The notes beneath the pieces are model-generated. The model searched no databases and was not told the origin of the DNA. It saw only the letters and a program-made list of their open reading frames with translations. DNA of 64,000 nt from an uncultured Prevotella sp. (GTDB lineage: Bacteria; Bacteroidota; Bacteroidia; Bacteroidales; Bacteroidaceae): the NCBI GenBank assembly GCA_944319915.1, contig CALUEY010000002.1, positions 140,331-204,330 of the forward strand, read 5' to 3'. The position numbers and the translations under genes were made by a program. Shown here one piece after another: positions 53,942 through 62,614 of the stretch; the first letter of the stretch is position 1; every line of letters starts with the position of its first letter.

Positions 53942-55963
53942 ATGGATAAAGAACAATTTGCCGCCGATATCAGGGCTGGAATACCCGATGTGCTGCCGGC
54001 CCCCATGCCTTACGACCCAGACATTAACCATGCCCCGAGGCGCAAGGACATCCTTACGCCATCGGAAAAACGGCTTGCGCTGCGCAATGCGCTGAGGTAT
54101 TTCCCAAAGAAGTTCCATGCCACCTTGGCCAAAGAGTTTGCCGAGGAGCTTGAGGCGTATGGCCGCATTTACATGTATCGCTTCCGGCCGAGGTACGAGA
54201 TGTATGCCCGACCCATTGACGAGTACCCGCACCGTTCGCTGCAGGCTGCGGCCATAATGCTGATGATACAGAACAACCTCAACCCAGCTGTGGCGCAGCA
54301 CCCGCACGAACTAATAATATATGGTGGAAACGGGGCCATATTCCAGAATTGGGCGCAGTACAGGTTGACGATGAAATATCTCAGCGAGATGACCGACGAG
54401 CAGACCCTCGTGATGTATTCCGGGCATCCGCTGGGCCTCTTCCCCTCGCACAGGAATGCTCCGAGGGTAGTGGTGACTAACGGCATGGTGATACCCAACT
54501 ACTCCAAGCCCGACGACTGGGAACGCATGAATGCCCTTGGCGTGAGCCAGTATGGGCAGATGACGGCCGGCTCTTATATGTACATTGGCCCGCAGGGAAT
54601 AGTGCACGGCACAACCATCACCGTGCTCAATGCCGCCCGCATGAAGATGGGGCATGAGGCGGGGCGGACCGACATCCATGGGATGCTCTTTGTATCGTCT
54701 GGCCTCGGCGGAATGTCGGGCGCGCAACCAAAGGCCGGCAACATTGCCGGGGTAGTGAGTGTCGTGGCCGAGATCAATCCGCTTGCGGCCCGCAAGCGCT
54801 ATGAGCAGGGCTGGGTGGACGAGCTTCACGATGACCTCGGCGAGCTTATCCCGGCCATACGCAAGGCCGTGGCGGAGAGGAGGACGGTGTCGATGGCGTA
54901 TATAGGCAATGTGGTTGACTTATGGGAGCGGCTTGCCGAAGAAGGCATCAACGTAGACCTTGGCAGCGACCAAACCTCGCTCCACAACCCGTGGGCCGGT
55001 GGCTACTATCCCGTTGGCATGACTCTCGACGAGTCGAAACGGATGATGGCTGACGACCCTGCCGAGTTCCGCCTTAGGGTGCAGGCTTCGCTCCGCCGCC
55101 AAGTGGCAGCCATCAACAAGCTGGCTGCCCGCGGGATGTATTTCTTCGATTATGGCAACGCCTTCTTGCTGCAGTCGCAGCGCGCTGGCGCCGACATAAT
55201 GGGGGCTGATGGCAACTTCAGGTATCCATCATACGTGCAGGACATCATGGGGCCGATGTTCTTCGATTATGGCTTCGGGCCTTTCCGCTGGGTGTGCACT
55301 TCGGGCGACCCGGCTGACCTTGCTGTGACCGACCGCATCGCCACTGAGGTGTTAGAGGGTATCAGGCATACGGCACCAACAGAAATTGCCCACCAGCTCG
55401 ACGACAACATCCACTGGATACGGGAAGCTGGCCGGAACAACCTTGTGGTAGGCTCGCAAGCCCGCATTCTCTATGCCGACGCCGAAGGCCGGACCAAGAT
55501 TGCGCTGGCCTTCAACGAGGCAATACGCCGGGGCGAGATTAGCCGCCCCGTGGTGTTGGGGCGCGACCACCACGATGTGTCTGGTACCGACTCGCCATTC
55601 CGTGAAACAAGCAACATTTACGACGGCTCGCAGTTCTGCGCCGACATGGCCGTGCAGAACGTCATTGGAGACGCTTTCCGGGGGGCTACGTGGGTGTCGC
55701 TCCACAACGGTGGCGGAGTTGGTTGGGGCGAGGTAATCAATGGTGGCTTCGGCATGGTAATCGATGGTGGCGAGGACAGCGACCGCCACATACGCGAGAT
55801 GCTCTTCTGGGACGTAAACAACGGCATTGCCCGCCGCAGCTGGGCACGCAACGAAGGCTCCATGCGCAGCATCGAGCGCGAGATGTTGCGCACACCGGGG
55901 CTGACTGTCACCATGCCCAACCTCGTTGACGATAGTGTGCTCGACAATTTAATTAAGAATTAA
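53942..55963 (+). CDS. hutU: Urocanate hydratase, long form
   Basis: 673 residues, about 115 more than the classical enzyme. The NAD-binding and catalytic core is recognisable: LIIYGGNGAIFQNWAQYRLT, YSGHPLGLFPSHRNAPRVVV, TAGSYMYIGPQGIVHGTTIT, SSGLGGMSGAQPKAGNIAG and WVSLHNGGGVGWGEVINGGF. Extra length is at the N-terminus and in the middle (TSLHNPWAGGYYPVGMTL onward). It turns urocanate into imidazolonepropionate. The gene starts 3 bases after ftcD ends. Confidence 0.96.
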   Translation: MDKEQFAADIRAGIPDVLPAPMPYDPDINHAPRRKDILTPSEKRLALRNALRYFPKKFHATLAKEFAEELEAYGRIYMYRFRPRYEMYARPIDEYPHRSLQAAAIMLMIQNNLNPAVAQHPHELIIYGGNGAIFQNWAQYRLTMKYLSEMTDEQTLVMYSGHPLGLFPSHRNAPRVVVTNGMVIPNYSKPDDWERMNALGVSQYGQMTAGSYMYIGPQGIVHGTTITVLNAARMKMGHEAGRTDIHGMLFVSSGLGGMSGAQPKAGNIAGVVSVVAEINPLAARKRYEQGWVDELHDDLGELIPAIRKAVAERRTVSMAYIGNVVDLWERLAEEGINVDLGSDQTSLHNPWAGGYYPVGMTLDESKRMMADDPAEFRLRVQASLRRQVAAINKLAARGMYFFDYGNAFLLQSQRAGADIMGADGNFRYPSYVQDIMGPMFFDYGFGPFRWVCTSGDPADLAVTDRIATEVLEGIRHTAPTEIAHQLDDNIHWIREAGRNNLVVGSQARILYADAEGRTKIALAFNEAIRRGEISRPVVLGRDHHDVSGTDSPFRETSNIYDGSQFCADMAVQNVIGDAFRGATWVSLHNGGGVGWGEVINGGFGMVIDGGEDSDRHIREMLFWDVNNGIARRSWARNEGSMRSIEREMLRTPGLTVTMPNLVDDSVLDNLIKN

Positions 55964-56000
55964 AAATAAAGAATCAAGAAAAACTCAAATAATCCCCTCC

Positions 56001-57491
56001 ATGGTTCATGAGATATCTGCCGGACACCTCACTATAGAGCGTATCGGCGAAATAATAGGCAAGGGCTACAAGCTGAAGCTCAGCGACGACGCCAAGTGCA
56101 GGATTGTGCGCTGCCGCGAATACCTCGACAGCAAGATAGCCGAGAACAACTCACCCATCTATGGCGTAACGACGGGCTTCGGCTCGCTTTGCAATGTATC
56201 CATCGGCAAGGACCACCTCGCCCAGTTGCAGATAAACCTCATGATGTCGCATGCCTGCGGCACGGGCGAGCGTGTGCCTAACGAGGTGGTGAAGATAATG
56301 CTGCTGCTCAAGGTGCAGTCGCTAAGCTATGGGTATTCCGGCTGCAAGCTCGACACAGTGGAGCGCCTTGTTGACTTCTTCAACAACGACGTTTACCCCG
56401 TGGTATACATGCAAGGCTCCCTTGGGGCATCGGGCGACCTCGTGCCGCTGGCGCATCTTTCGCTTCCGCTCGTGGGGCTGGGCGAGGTAGAGTTCCGCGG
56501 CAAGGTGATGAGCGGCGCCGAGGCACTGCGCAAAAATGGATGGAAGCCCATACAGCTGGCTTCAAAGGAAGGGCTGGCGCTGCTCAACGGCACGCAGAAC
56601 ATGAGTGCCTTCGCCGTGTGGGCCATACTTAATGCCACGCGGCTTTGCGGCTGGGCCGATGCCATCTCGGCCATGTCGCTCGATGCTTATTGCGGACTTG
56701 TGGAGCCTTTCACTGACGCGGTGCACCAAGTGAGGCCCCACCATGGGCAGATAGAGACCGCAAGGCGCATGCGAGCCTTGCTCGGCGGCAGCGAGATAGT
56801 GGCCAAGCCAAAGGAGTACGTGCAGGACCCCTATTCTTTCCGTTGCATACCGCAGGTGCATGGCGCGGTGAAAGACACGCTGGCCTATGTCCGCTCGGTT
56901 ATTGACATTGAGATAAATTCGGCCACAGACAACCCCACGGTATGTCCCGATGACGACATCATCATCTCCGCAGGCAACTTCCACGGCGAGCCGATAGCCC
57001 TGCCCATGGACTTCCTTGCCATTGCCGTAAGCGAGCTGGCCAACATTTCCGAGCGCCGCATCTACAAGCTCGTTTCCGGCACAAGGGGGCTGCCCAGCTT
57101 CCTCGTGGCCAACCCGGGCGTAAACAGCGGGTTCATGATCACGCAGTACACGGCGGCGTCGGTCGTAAGCCTCAACAAGTGTCTCTGCGCCCCTGCCTCG
57201 GTAGACAGCATACCCTCGAGCCAAGGGCAAGAAGACCACGTCAGCATGGGGGCCAATGCCGCCCTCAAGCTATACAAGGTGGTGCTCAACACCGAGAGGG
57301 TGCTGGCCATCGAGCTGTTCAACGCCGCCCAGGCCCTCGACTTCCGCCGCCCGCTCAAGTCGTCGGCGGCAGTCGAGTCGGTGCACGCCGCCTACCGCCG
57401 CGTGGTGCCTTTCATCGTCAATGACGAAGTGATGTATCCCCACATATCCCGTTCGATAGACTTCCTCAGAGACAATGCGCCTGCTTGTTGA
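56001..57491 (+). CDS. hutH: Histidine ammonia-lyase
   Basis: 496 residues. The Ala-Ser-Gly triad that forms the MIO cofactor is in GSLGASGDLVPLAHLSLPLV; YGVTTGFGSLCNVSIGKDHL and LLNGTQNMSAFAVWAILNAT are typical. It removes ammonia from histidine to give urocanate, the first step of the pathway. It is 37 bases after hutU, and its end overlaps hutI by 17 bases. Confidence 0.97.
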   Translation: MVHEISAGHLTIERIGEIIGKGYKLKLSDDAKCRIVRCREYLDSKIAENNSPIYGVTTGFGSLCNVSIGKDHLAQLQINLMMSHACGTGERVPNEVVKIMLLLKVQSLSYGYSGCKLDTVERLVDFFNNDVYPVVYMQGSLGASGDLVPLAHLSLPLVGLGEVEFRGKVMSGAEALRKNGWKPIQLASKEGLALLNGTQNMSAFAVWAILNATRLCGWADAISAMSLDAYCGLVEPFTDAVHQVRPHHGQIETARRMRALLGGSEIVAKPKEYVQDPYSFRCIPQVHGAVKDTLAYVRSVIDIEINSATDNPTVCPDDDIIISAGNFHGEPIALPMDFLAIAVSELANISERRIYKLVSGTRGLPSFLVANPGVNSGFMITQYTAASVVSLNKCLCAPASVDSIPSSQGQEDHVSMGANAALKLYKVVLNTERVLAIELFNAAQALDFRRPLKSSAAVESVHAAYRRVVPFIVNDEVMYPHISRSIDFLRDNAPAC

Positions 57492-58713
57492 GAACATATC
57501 ACGGCTTGCCGGCATTGGCAACGAAGGGCGGCTGCGCCTTTGCGGGGCCGGCATGTCGGTGCTCAATGAACTCAACAATGCATGGCTTCTCGTTGAAGAC
57601 GGGCGCTTTGCAGCCTTCGGCGGGAAAGGAGGCATCCCGCCGGAGGGGCTGCGGGCCGACGTAGTGGTGGATGCACGCGGCGGAACAGTGCTTCCGTCGT
57701 GGTGTGATCCGCATACCCACATCGTATATGCGGGCAGCCGCGAGGGAGAGTTCGTTGACAAGATTCGCGGGTTGAGCTATGCCGAGATAGCCCGCAGGGG
57801 AGGGGGCATACTTAATTCGGCCGACCTGCTCCATACGCTCACCGAAAACCAACTGTACGCCCAGGCCATGCGCCGCGTGCGCGAGGTGATGCTGAAAGGC
57901 ACCGGGTGCATAGAGATAAAGAGCGGATATGGGCTCAATACGGTCGACGAACTCAAGATGCTCCGCGTGATACGCCGCATCGGCGAGAGAGTTCCGGCCC
58001 GCGTGGTGTCCACTTTCCTGGGTGCCCACGCCATAGGCCGTGGCTACAGCCATGCCGAATACGTAGACCTTGTCGTTGACGAGATGATGCCAGAGGTGGG
58101 GCGCGAGCGGCTGGCCGACTTTGTCGACGTGTTCTGCGACGAAGGTTTCTTCACACCCGAAGACACCGACCGCATACTCGATGCTGCCGCCCGCTGGGGC
58201 ATGAAGCCAAAGATTCATGTCGACGAGCTTGCTTCCATCGGCGGGTTGCAGGTGGGAGTGAGGCACGGGGCTCTGTCTGTCGACCACCTGGAGCACATGA
58301 CCGATGGCGAGTTTGGCATCCTTCGGGGCAGCGCCACCATGCCCACGGCACTGCCAGGCACGTCGTTCTTCCTCAACATGCCCTATGCTCCGGCCCGCAA
58401 GATGATCGACAGCGGTCTGCCGGTGGCCATCGCCAGTGACTACAACCCTGGCTCCACGCCATCGGGCGACATGAAGTTCGTCGTTTCGCTGGCCTGCATA
58501 AAGATGCGCCTGCTGCCCGCCGAGGCCATCAATGCCGCCACCCTTAATTCGGCGTGTGCCATGGGATTGAGTTCGGAATACGGGTCGATAGACGTCGGCA
58601 AGGTAGCTAACTTCTTCATAACCGAGCCAGTTCCCTCGATAGACTTTATCCCTTATGCCTACACCACACCCGTTGTCAGCCGTGTGTTTCTTGCCGGCAA
58701 GGAGGTGGAGTGA
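57475..58713 (+). CDS. hutI: Imidazolonepropionase
   Basis: 412 residues. Amidohydrolase metal site: WCDPHTHIVYAGSREGEFVD; later ligands in FLGAHAIGRGYSHAEYVDLV, KIHVDELASIGG and VAIASDYNPGSTPSGDMKFV. It opens the imidazolone ring to give formiminoglutamate, which FtcD then uses. It overlaps hutH by 17 bases. No terminator is evident in the 158 bases that follow. Confidence 0.97.
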   Translation: MRLLVENISRLAGIGNEGRLRLCGAGMSVLNELNNAWLLVEDGRFAAFGGKGGIPPEGLRADVVVDARGGTVLPSWCDPHTHIVYAGSREGEFVDKIRGLSYAEIARRGGGILNSADLLHTLTENQLYAQAMRRVREVMLKGTGCIEIKSGYGLNTVDELKMLRVIRRIGERVPARVVSTFLGAHAIGRGYSHAEYVDLVVDEMMPEVGRERLADFVDVFCDEGFFTPEDTDRILDAAARWGMKPKIHVDELASIGGLQVGVRHGALSVDHLEHMTDGEFGILRGSATMPTALPGTSFFLNMPYAPARKMIDSGLPVAIASDYNPGSTPSGDMKFVVSLACIKMRLLPAEAINAATLNSACAMGLSSEYGSIDVGKVANFFITEPVPSIDFIPYAYTTPVVSRVFLAGKEVE

Positions 58714-58871
58714 TGTTGGTGGCCCGGCGATGGCGGCCGGAAACATTGGGCGGGAGCCGCTCCGCACTGCTGCCTACCGTGGCGTAGGGTGGCAGGCGTG
58801 GCGGCTTTCTGCATCCGTGTGCGTGGGCCGCGGGCTTCATGTCTCAAGGCCGCGGCCTGTGCGTTCTGGCG

Positions 58872-59390
58872 TTATCTGACTTTTTCCTGCCCATGCACGC
58901 CGGGGAGGAGTCGTTTTATCATCAGGAAGTTTGTCAGGCACAGGTCTACCGCCTTGCGTTTCTGCTTCTTTATGGCAATGTATCCGTGGTGCTCAAAGAA
59001 TGGCCGTGCCGTTATGCTCACCTCCGTGGTTATCTCTTTTATGCCCCTCGCCCGGGCGTAATCCTCCAGCTCATAGAGCATGGCCGTGCCGGCCTTGTGC
59101 CTCTGCCAGGCAGTGTTCACATACATTAGCTCCAGGTGTCCGTTGTCAGCAATGGCCGCAAAGCCGGCCAGCTTCCCCTCTTCAGTTGTGGCCACAATGG
59201 CGTGCAGTGTCTCCACCAGCCGTTCCCACAGCCCTTGTTTGTTGGCGCACGCAGCCCAGTCGGCCTTCTCTTCTTTGCAGTAGTCTTTGTCGTCGATGCC
59301 CTTCACCGTCTGCCTGAACATCTCTTTCATCTCCGCCACGTCGGCCGGTGTGGCCTGGCGCAGCCTCCATTGTTTAGTCTGCATAGTCAT
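58872..59390 (-). CDS. GNAT-family N-acetyltransferase
   Basis: 172 residues. The acetyl-CoA motif is in LELMYVNTAWQRHKAGTAML (the Q/RxxGxG/A type reads QRHKAGTA), followed by LEDYARARGIKEITTEVSIT and the C-terminal ARPFFEHHGYIAIKKQKR, all standard GNAT blocks. The substrate is unknown. It stands alone, converging on hutI, with a promoter box placed inside an inverted repeat. Confidence 0.9.
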   Translation of the reverse strand: MTMQTKQWRLRQATPADVAEMKEMFRQTVKGIDDKDYCKEEKADWAACANKQGLWERLVETLHAIVATTEEGKLAGFAAIADNGHLELMYVNTAWQRHKAGTAMLYELEDYARARGIKEITTEVSITARPFFEHHGYIAIKKQKRKAVDLCLTNFLMIKRLLPGVHGQEKVR

Positions 59391-59483
59391 GCCTGATGTC
59401 TTTAAGCTGTTTTGCCGCCTGCGGCTGATGCCGGGAGCCGCATTCCTGTGTCGCGGCCAGCCCGGCGCTGTGCCAGTTTCAGC

Positions 59484-59526
59484 AGGCGGCTCACAAAGTT
59501 ACGCATAATATGTGTGAAAGCCGCCT
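59484..59526 (-). promoter_or_regulatory. GNAT gene promoter box nested in an inverted repeat
   Basis: On the minus strand TAACTTTG (59494-59501) matches the -7 box. It lies between AGGCGGCT (59484-59491) and AGCCGCCT (59519-59526), which are reverse complements. The repeat could be an operator spanning the core promoter. Confidence 0.5.
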
Positions 59527-59601
59527 CAGCCTGCTATTTTCCCATTTCGTTGTATTATAAATGTTTACAATATGCATCCGATACGGCTATCCTGCCGTTT
59601 C

Positions 59602-59722
59602 ATTCCGCTAAACGGTGCTTATTGCAGTGTGGAACGGCTTGTTTCGTGCTGCAAAAGCGGCCGTTTTGGGGTGCAAAAACAACCTATGCTACAACTTGCT
59701 GACACTCAATATGTTTGCCCGT
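59602..59722 (+). repeat. Copy F of the 4 x 22-nt intergenic element
   Basis: Core hexamers AAACGG and GAACGG start at 59610 and 59632; the third (AAAGCGG) is at 59654 with one inserted base and the fourth is degenerate (AAAACAACC at 59676). The tail CAACTTGCTGACACTCAAT matches the tails of copies A and C best. Confidence 0.75.
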
Positions 59723-59736
59723 GATGCCAAAATCTT

Positions 59737-59754
59737 GAAATGTTTTTACATTTC
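59737..59754. repeat. 18-nt 7-4-7 palindrome beside copy F
   Basis: GAAATGT, TTTT, ACATTTC. It has the same 7-4-7 design as those beside D and E, with different arm bases. It lies downstream of copy F. Confidence 0.5.
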
Positions 59755-60335
59755 GCATCTTCCACGATGGTGAGCTGGTAAGCCTATGTGTGCATTATGA
59801 GCCGTTCCCAGTATTCAGAGGCAGATGCCTCATTATGTTAAATATACGCGTGTTCGGGATAAGAAATTATCTGAAAAGTTGGTATTTTCGCAAATATTTT
59901 GCACCTCTATAGTTGCAAGTCAAACAGTTACAAAAGATATAAGCGATGATTACCAAAGGCAAAAGTTACGGAGAAAACGGGTAATCGAGAAGTTTTCCAC
60001 TTTCTATTTAGCCATTTCACAAGAAAATTGTATCGTTGCAGCAATAGTTATCGCCACGCCTCCCAACGATGCGTACCACGGCGGGACATCGTTTTTATAT
60101 TCAAACACTTTTATATTCAAACACTCCGCAAATGGGATTAAAGGATGGAATTCCATGCAAATTGGCGCGAAGAACCCTTGTGGAAAGACTAAGCACAAAC
60201 ATTCAAAAAACGCCCCTTTTCGTAGGTTTATGAAAATGTAATAAGTCTGATATCAGGGATGCAGCAACCAAATGATAATATTTCAGCAACTTACGTACAA
60301 ATTAGATATTCACTTCTGATTGTTTTTGAATATTA
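59755..60335. other. AT-rich stretch without a convincing gene
   Basis: The composition turns AT-rich here. A 138-codon open frame (59825-60241) has an odd residue mix, no recognisable domain and a repeated nucleotide segment (TTTATATTCAAACACT twice near 60094-60125), so I do not call it a gene. No RNA gene is evident. Confidence 0.5.
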
Positions 60336-60373
60336 AACAAAAAGCACCAACAATCGTAAGACTGTTGATGCTT
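60336..60373 (-). terminator. Terminator after the small lipoprotein gene
   Basis: On the minus strand AAGCATCAACA pairs with TGTTGGTGCTT (one mismatch or wobble) around a 10-nt loop and is followed by TTT. It lies 21 bases after the stop at 60395. Confidence 0.82.
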
Positions 60374-60394
60374 ATAAATGATGTTTTTCTGTGC

Positions 60395-60907
60395 TTAATA
60401 CTCGAACATCAATGTTGCAGTTCCCTTGAATGTGTAGGAACTGTTACCATTGCTCATTCTTAGATTGTCAAAATTGACAGTAATCTCGCTTTCACTTGGA
60501 TTTGTATTAGTTATTACGGCTTTTCCCGAGATATATTTAAACGAATCCTCTAAATCTATGATTGAGCCATCTTCCTCTTCATTTAAAGGTGTAAGGGCTA
60601 AATCCATTTCTGCGAAATCATCGCCAACTTGAGGACACGTTGCATTGCGATAGGAGAATGTGTAATACTCCACATTTTTAACTCCGTTGCTCTCTTTGTC
60701 AACAGCAACTGTGAAATCGCCTTTCCTTAGCGTTTCATTCCAATCACCCATAAAGCTGAAAGCGGATAGGTTGTAGCTCACACCGTTAATTTCAATGGTA
60801 TTGCTACCATTGTTGTTTGTTGGGTCATCATCGTCACTGCAAGAAGCGAAAGCGAAAGACGAAATGGCAAATAAAGCCACCATGAATTTAAATAAGTACT
60901 TCTTCAT
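60395..60907 (-). CDS. Small lipoprotein, unrecognised
   Basis: 170 residues. Signal with lipobox: MKKYLFKFMVALFAISSFAF then ASC. Acidic linker (SDDDDPTNNNGSN) after the cysteine suggests transport to the outer-membrane surface, as in Bacteroidota lipoprotein export signals. The mature part is mostly beta (YYTFSYRNATCPQVGDDF, SYTFKGTATLMFEY). No family recognised. It is the last gene of an AT-rich minus-strand run, 9 bases after the WG-repeat gene. Confidence 0.8.
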   Translation of the reverse strand: MKKYLFKFMVALFAISSFAFASCSDDDDPTNNNGSNTIEINGVSYNLSAFSFMGDWNETLRKGDFTVAVDKESNGVKNVEYYTFSYRNATCPQVGDDFAEMDLALTPLNEEEDGSIIDLEDSFKYISGKAVITNTNPSESEITVNFDNLRMSNGNSSYTFKGTATLMFEY

Positions 60908-60916
60908 AACTCTAAA

Positions 60917-62614
60917 TTATTTTGCGTAATAAGGATATCCGTCATTCATATCTACAATATTCCCTTCTTGTGGTTGCACAAGAAAGTTCATTTCACCACT
61001 TGGAATTATAGATATTTTAATAATAGCCTTGTTTGTGTTGAAGCTAACGACTTGCGGTGCGCCCGAATATTGTCTGCGACCATTCAGATAAATGCCATCC
61101 CAATCTATTTTGATACGAACATTATTTTTACTTCCGTAAAAAGTCTTTCCTACAACATAGGACATAACATCAGATGAAGTGCGGAAAGTTGTTCTTTGAT
61201 TTGTACTCCGATTCGTTGAATATGAGTCGTTACTTGAGCTTTCAAAACGCTGCATAGGTGTTTCCTCATCCACCATAAGGCGTTGATTTCCTGCATCTAT
61301 TATCACGTAAGAAGCATATCCGTCATGTCTGTCATAAACAATATGATCACCCTCTATGGTATATGTTCCTGTATAAACAGGGCGACCGTTGCTAAAAACC
61401 GCAATATAGTCACCAGAAATGCCAAGCCGCACTTCTCCATAAGGGGTATTACATTTCCAATTACCTTGAATCCAAGACTTCACACTTTCCATCTGGCGTT
61501 GTTCTGCTTCTTCCTTTTCACGTCTTAGTTTTTCTTGATTTTTTTCCATTTCAGCATTCATTGCAGCTGTCTCGATTTTATCATAGTCTTGCTTAGTAAA
61601 GGTTTCGTGCCCGTACAAATCAACATACCCATAGATGCCGACATAATCATCAGAATACCATTCTTCCATGCCGTGCCCCCTTTGACCATATTCTAACGTA
61701 GCAACAGCAACGCCGCAAGAGAAATCGCCAAGAGTCGTATATTTTGCCTGCACTATGATATTTCCGATGCTGTCTTTATAACCGACTTTATCGCCTTCAT
61801 AGTACCTTACATACAAATCCTTTTTACTACTTTCTTTGGGCTTTTCTACTTGATTACCCTCTTTATCTATGTAAATAATATCGGCGAAAACACCTTCAGA
61901 AGGCTCTTTCGCTGGGATGTGTACTTCACAGACTCCATTTTTGAATTGTGGCAGATTTCTGTTTATATTAAAATCCCATATAAACTTATTGGATAGCGCT
62001 TCTATATATTTTCCATCCTTATCAATAAAGTTTAATTTTCCATCTAAATAGACACTTGCTACTGATTCTGAAAAACTACCTGCCTGCTGAAATTGTGGCT
62101 TGATAACAATTTCTCCTTTTGTGTTGATATATCCGTATTTGCCATTCTTATCTATTATGACCGCCATGCCTTCGGAAAAATCAAAGCCATAATTCCCATA
62201 TTCAGTGCCTTTGTATATGCAAGGGATTACTTCATCGCCTTTTGCATCAATATATCCCCATAAGCCGTTGCGTTGTACAAGTGCAAGACCTTCGTGAAAA
62301 CTCCCCAACTTATCATACTTCCGTATTTTGTTTGCAAATTGCTCTGTAATGACAATGGTCGGCTCTGCCTGTGCCTTTGTAAAATAGAAGGACAAGCCTC
62401 CACCAAGCAAAGCCAACAGCAATACAACCACAACGACATAAACATTTTTACGACTTTTCTTTTTAGGCAAGATGTCATTTTCCTGTTCATATATATTACC
62501 GTCTTGTTGTGTGTAAGTATTATTAGACTTAGCTATGGGATTGCCACATTTGGGACATGACTCTGCTCTATCAGAAACCATTTGCCCACATTCGCTGCAT
62601 TTAATAAGTGCCAT
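60917..62614 (-). CDS. Zinc-ribbon, single-membrane-span protein with WG repeats
   Basis: 565 residues. The N-terminal zinc ribbon has CSEC (7-10) and CPKC (20-23). One membrane helix follows (about 57-78, NVYVVVVVLLLALLGGGLSF). WG-type repeats begin near 100: GLALVQRNGLWGYIDAKGDE, GMAVIIDKNGKYGYINTKGE, and further degenerate copies to about 320. A charged coiled segment (about 345-375, EKNQEKLRREKEEAEQRQME) and a beta-rich C-terminal domain complete it. The zinc ribbon should be cytoplasmic and the repeats outside. Function is unknown. Its start overlaps the end of the upstream lipoprotein gene by 14 bases. Confidence 0.82.
   Translation of the reverse strand: MALIKCSECGQMVSDRAESCPKCGNPIAKSNNTYTQQDGNIYEQENDILPKKKSRKNVYVVVVVLLLALLGGGLSFYFTKAQAEPTIVITEQFANKIRKYDKLGSFHEGLALVQRNGLWGYIDAKGDEVIPCIYKGTEYGNYGFDFSEGMAVIIDKNGKYGYINTKGEIVIKPQFQQAGSFSESVASVYLDGKLNFIDKDGKYIEALSNKFIWDFNINRNLPQFKNGVCEVHIPAKEPSEGVFADIIYIDKEGNQVEKPKESSKKDLYVRYYEGDKVGYKDSIGNIIVQAKYTTLGDFSCGVAVATLEYGQRGHGMEEWYSDDYVGIYGYVDLYGHETFTKQDYDKIETAAMNAEMEKNQEKLRREKEEAEQRQMESVKSWIQGNWKCNTPYGEVRLGISGDYIAVFSNGRPVYTGTYTIEGDHIVYDRHDGYASYVIIDAGNQRLMVDEETPMQRFESSSNDSYSTNRSTNQRTTFRTSSDVMSYVVGKTFYGSKNNVRIKIDWDGIYLNGRRQYSGAPQVVSFNTNKAIIKISIIPSGEMNFLVQPQEGNIVDMNDGYPYYAK

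Noticed and set aside
59825-60241. 138-codon plus-strand open frame in the AT-rich gap
   Set aside because: Residue mix is unlike neighbouring proteins, it includes a direct nucleotide repeat, and no domain, signal or promoter supports it.
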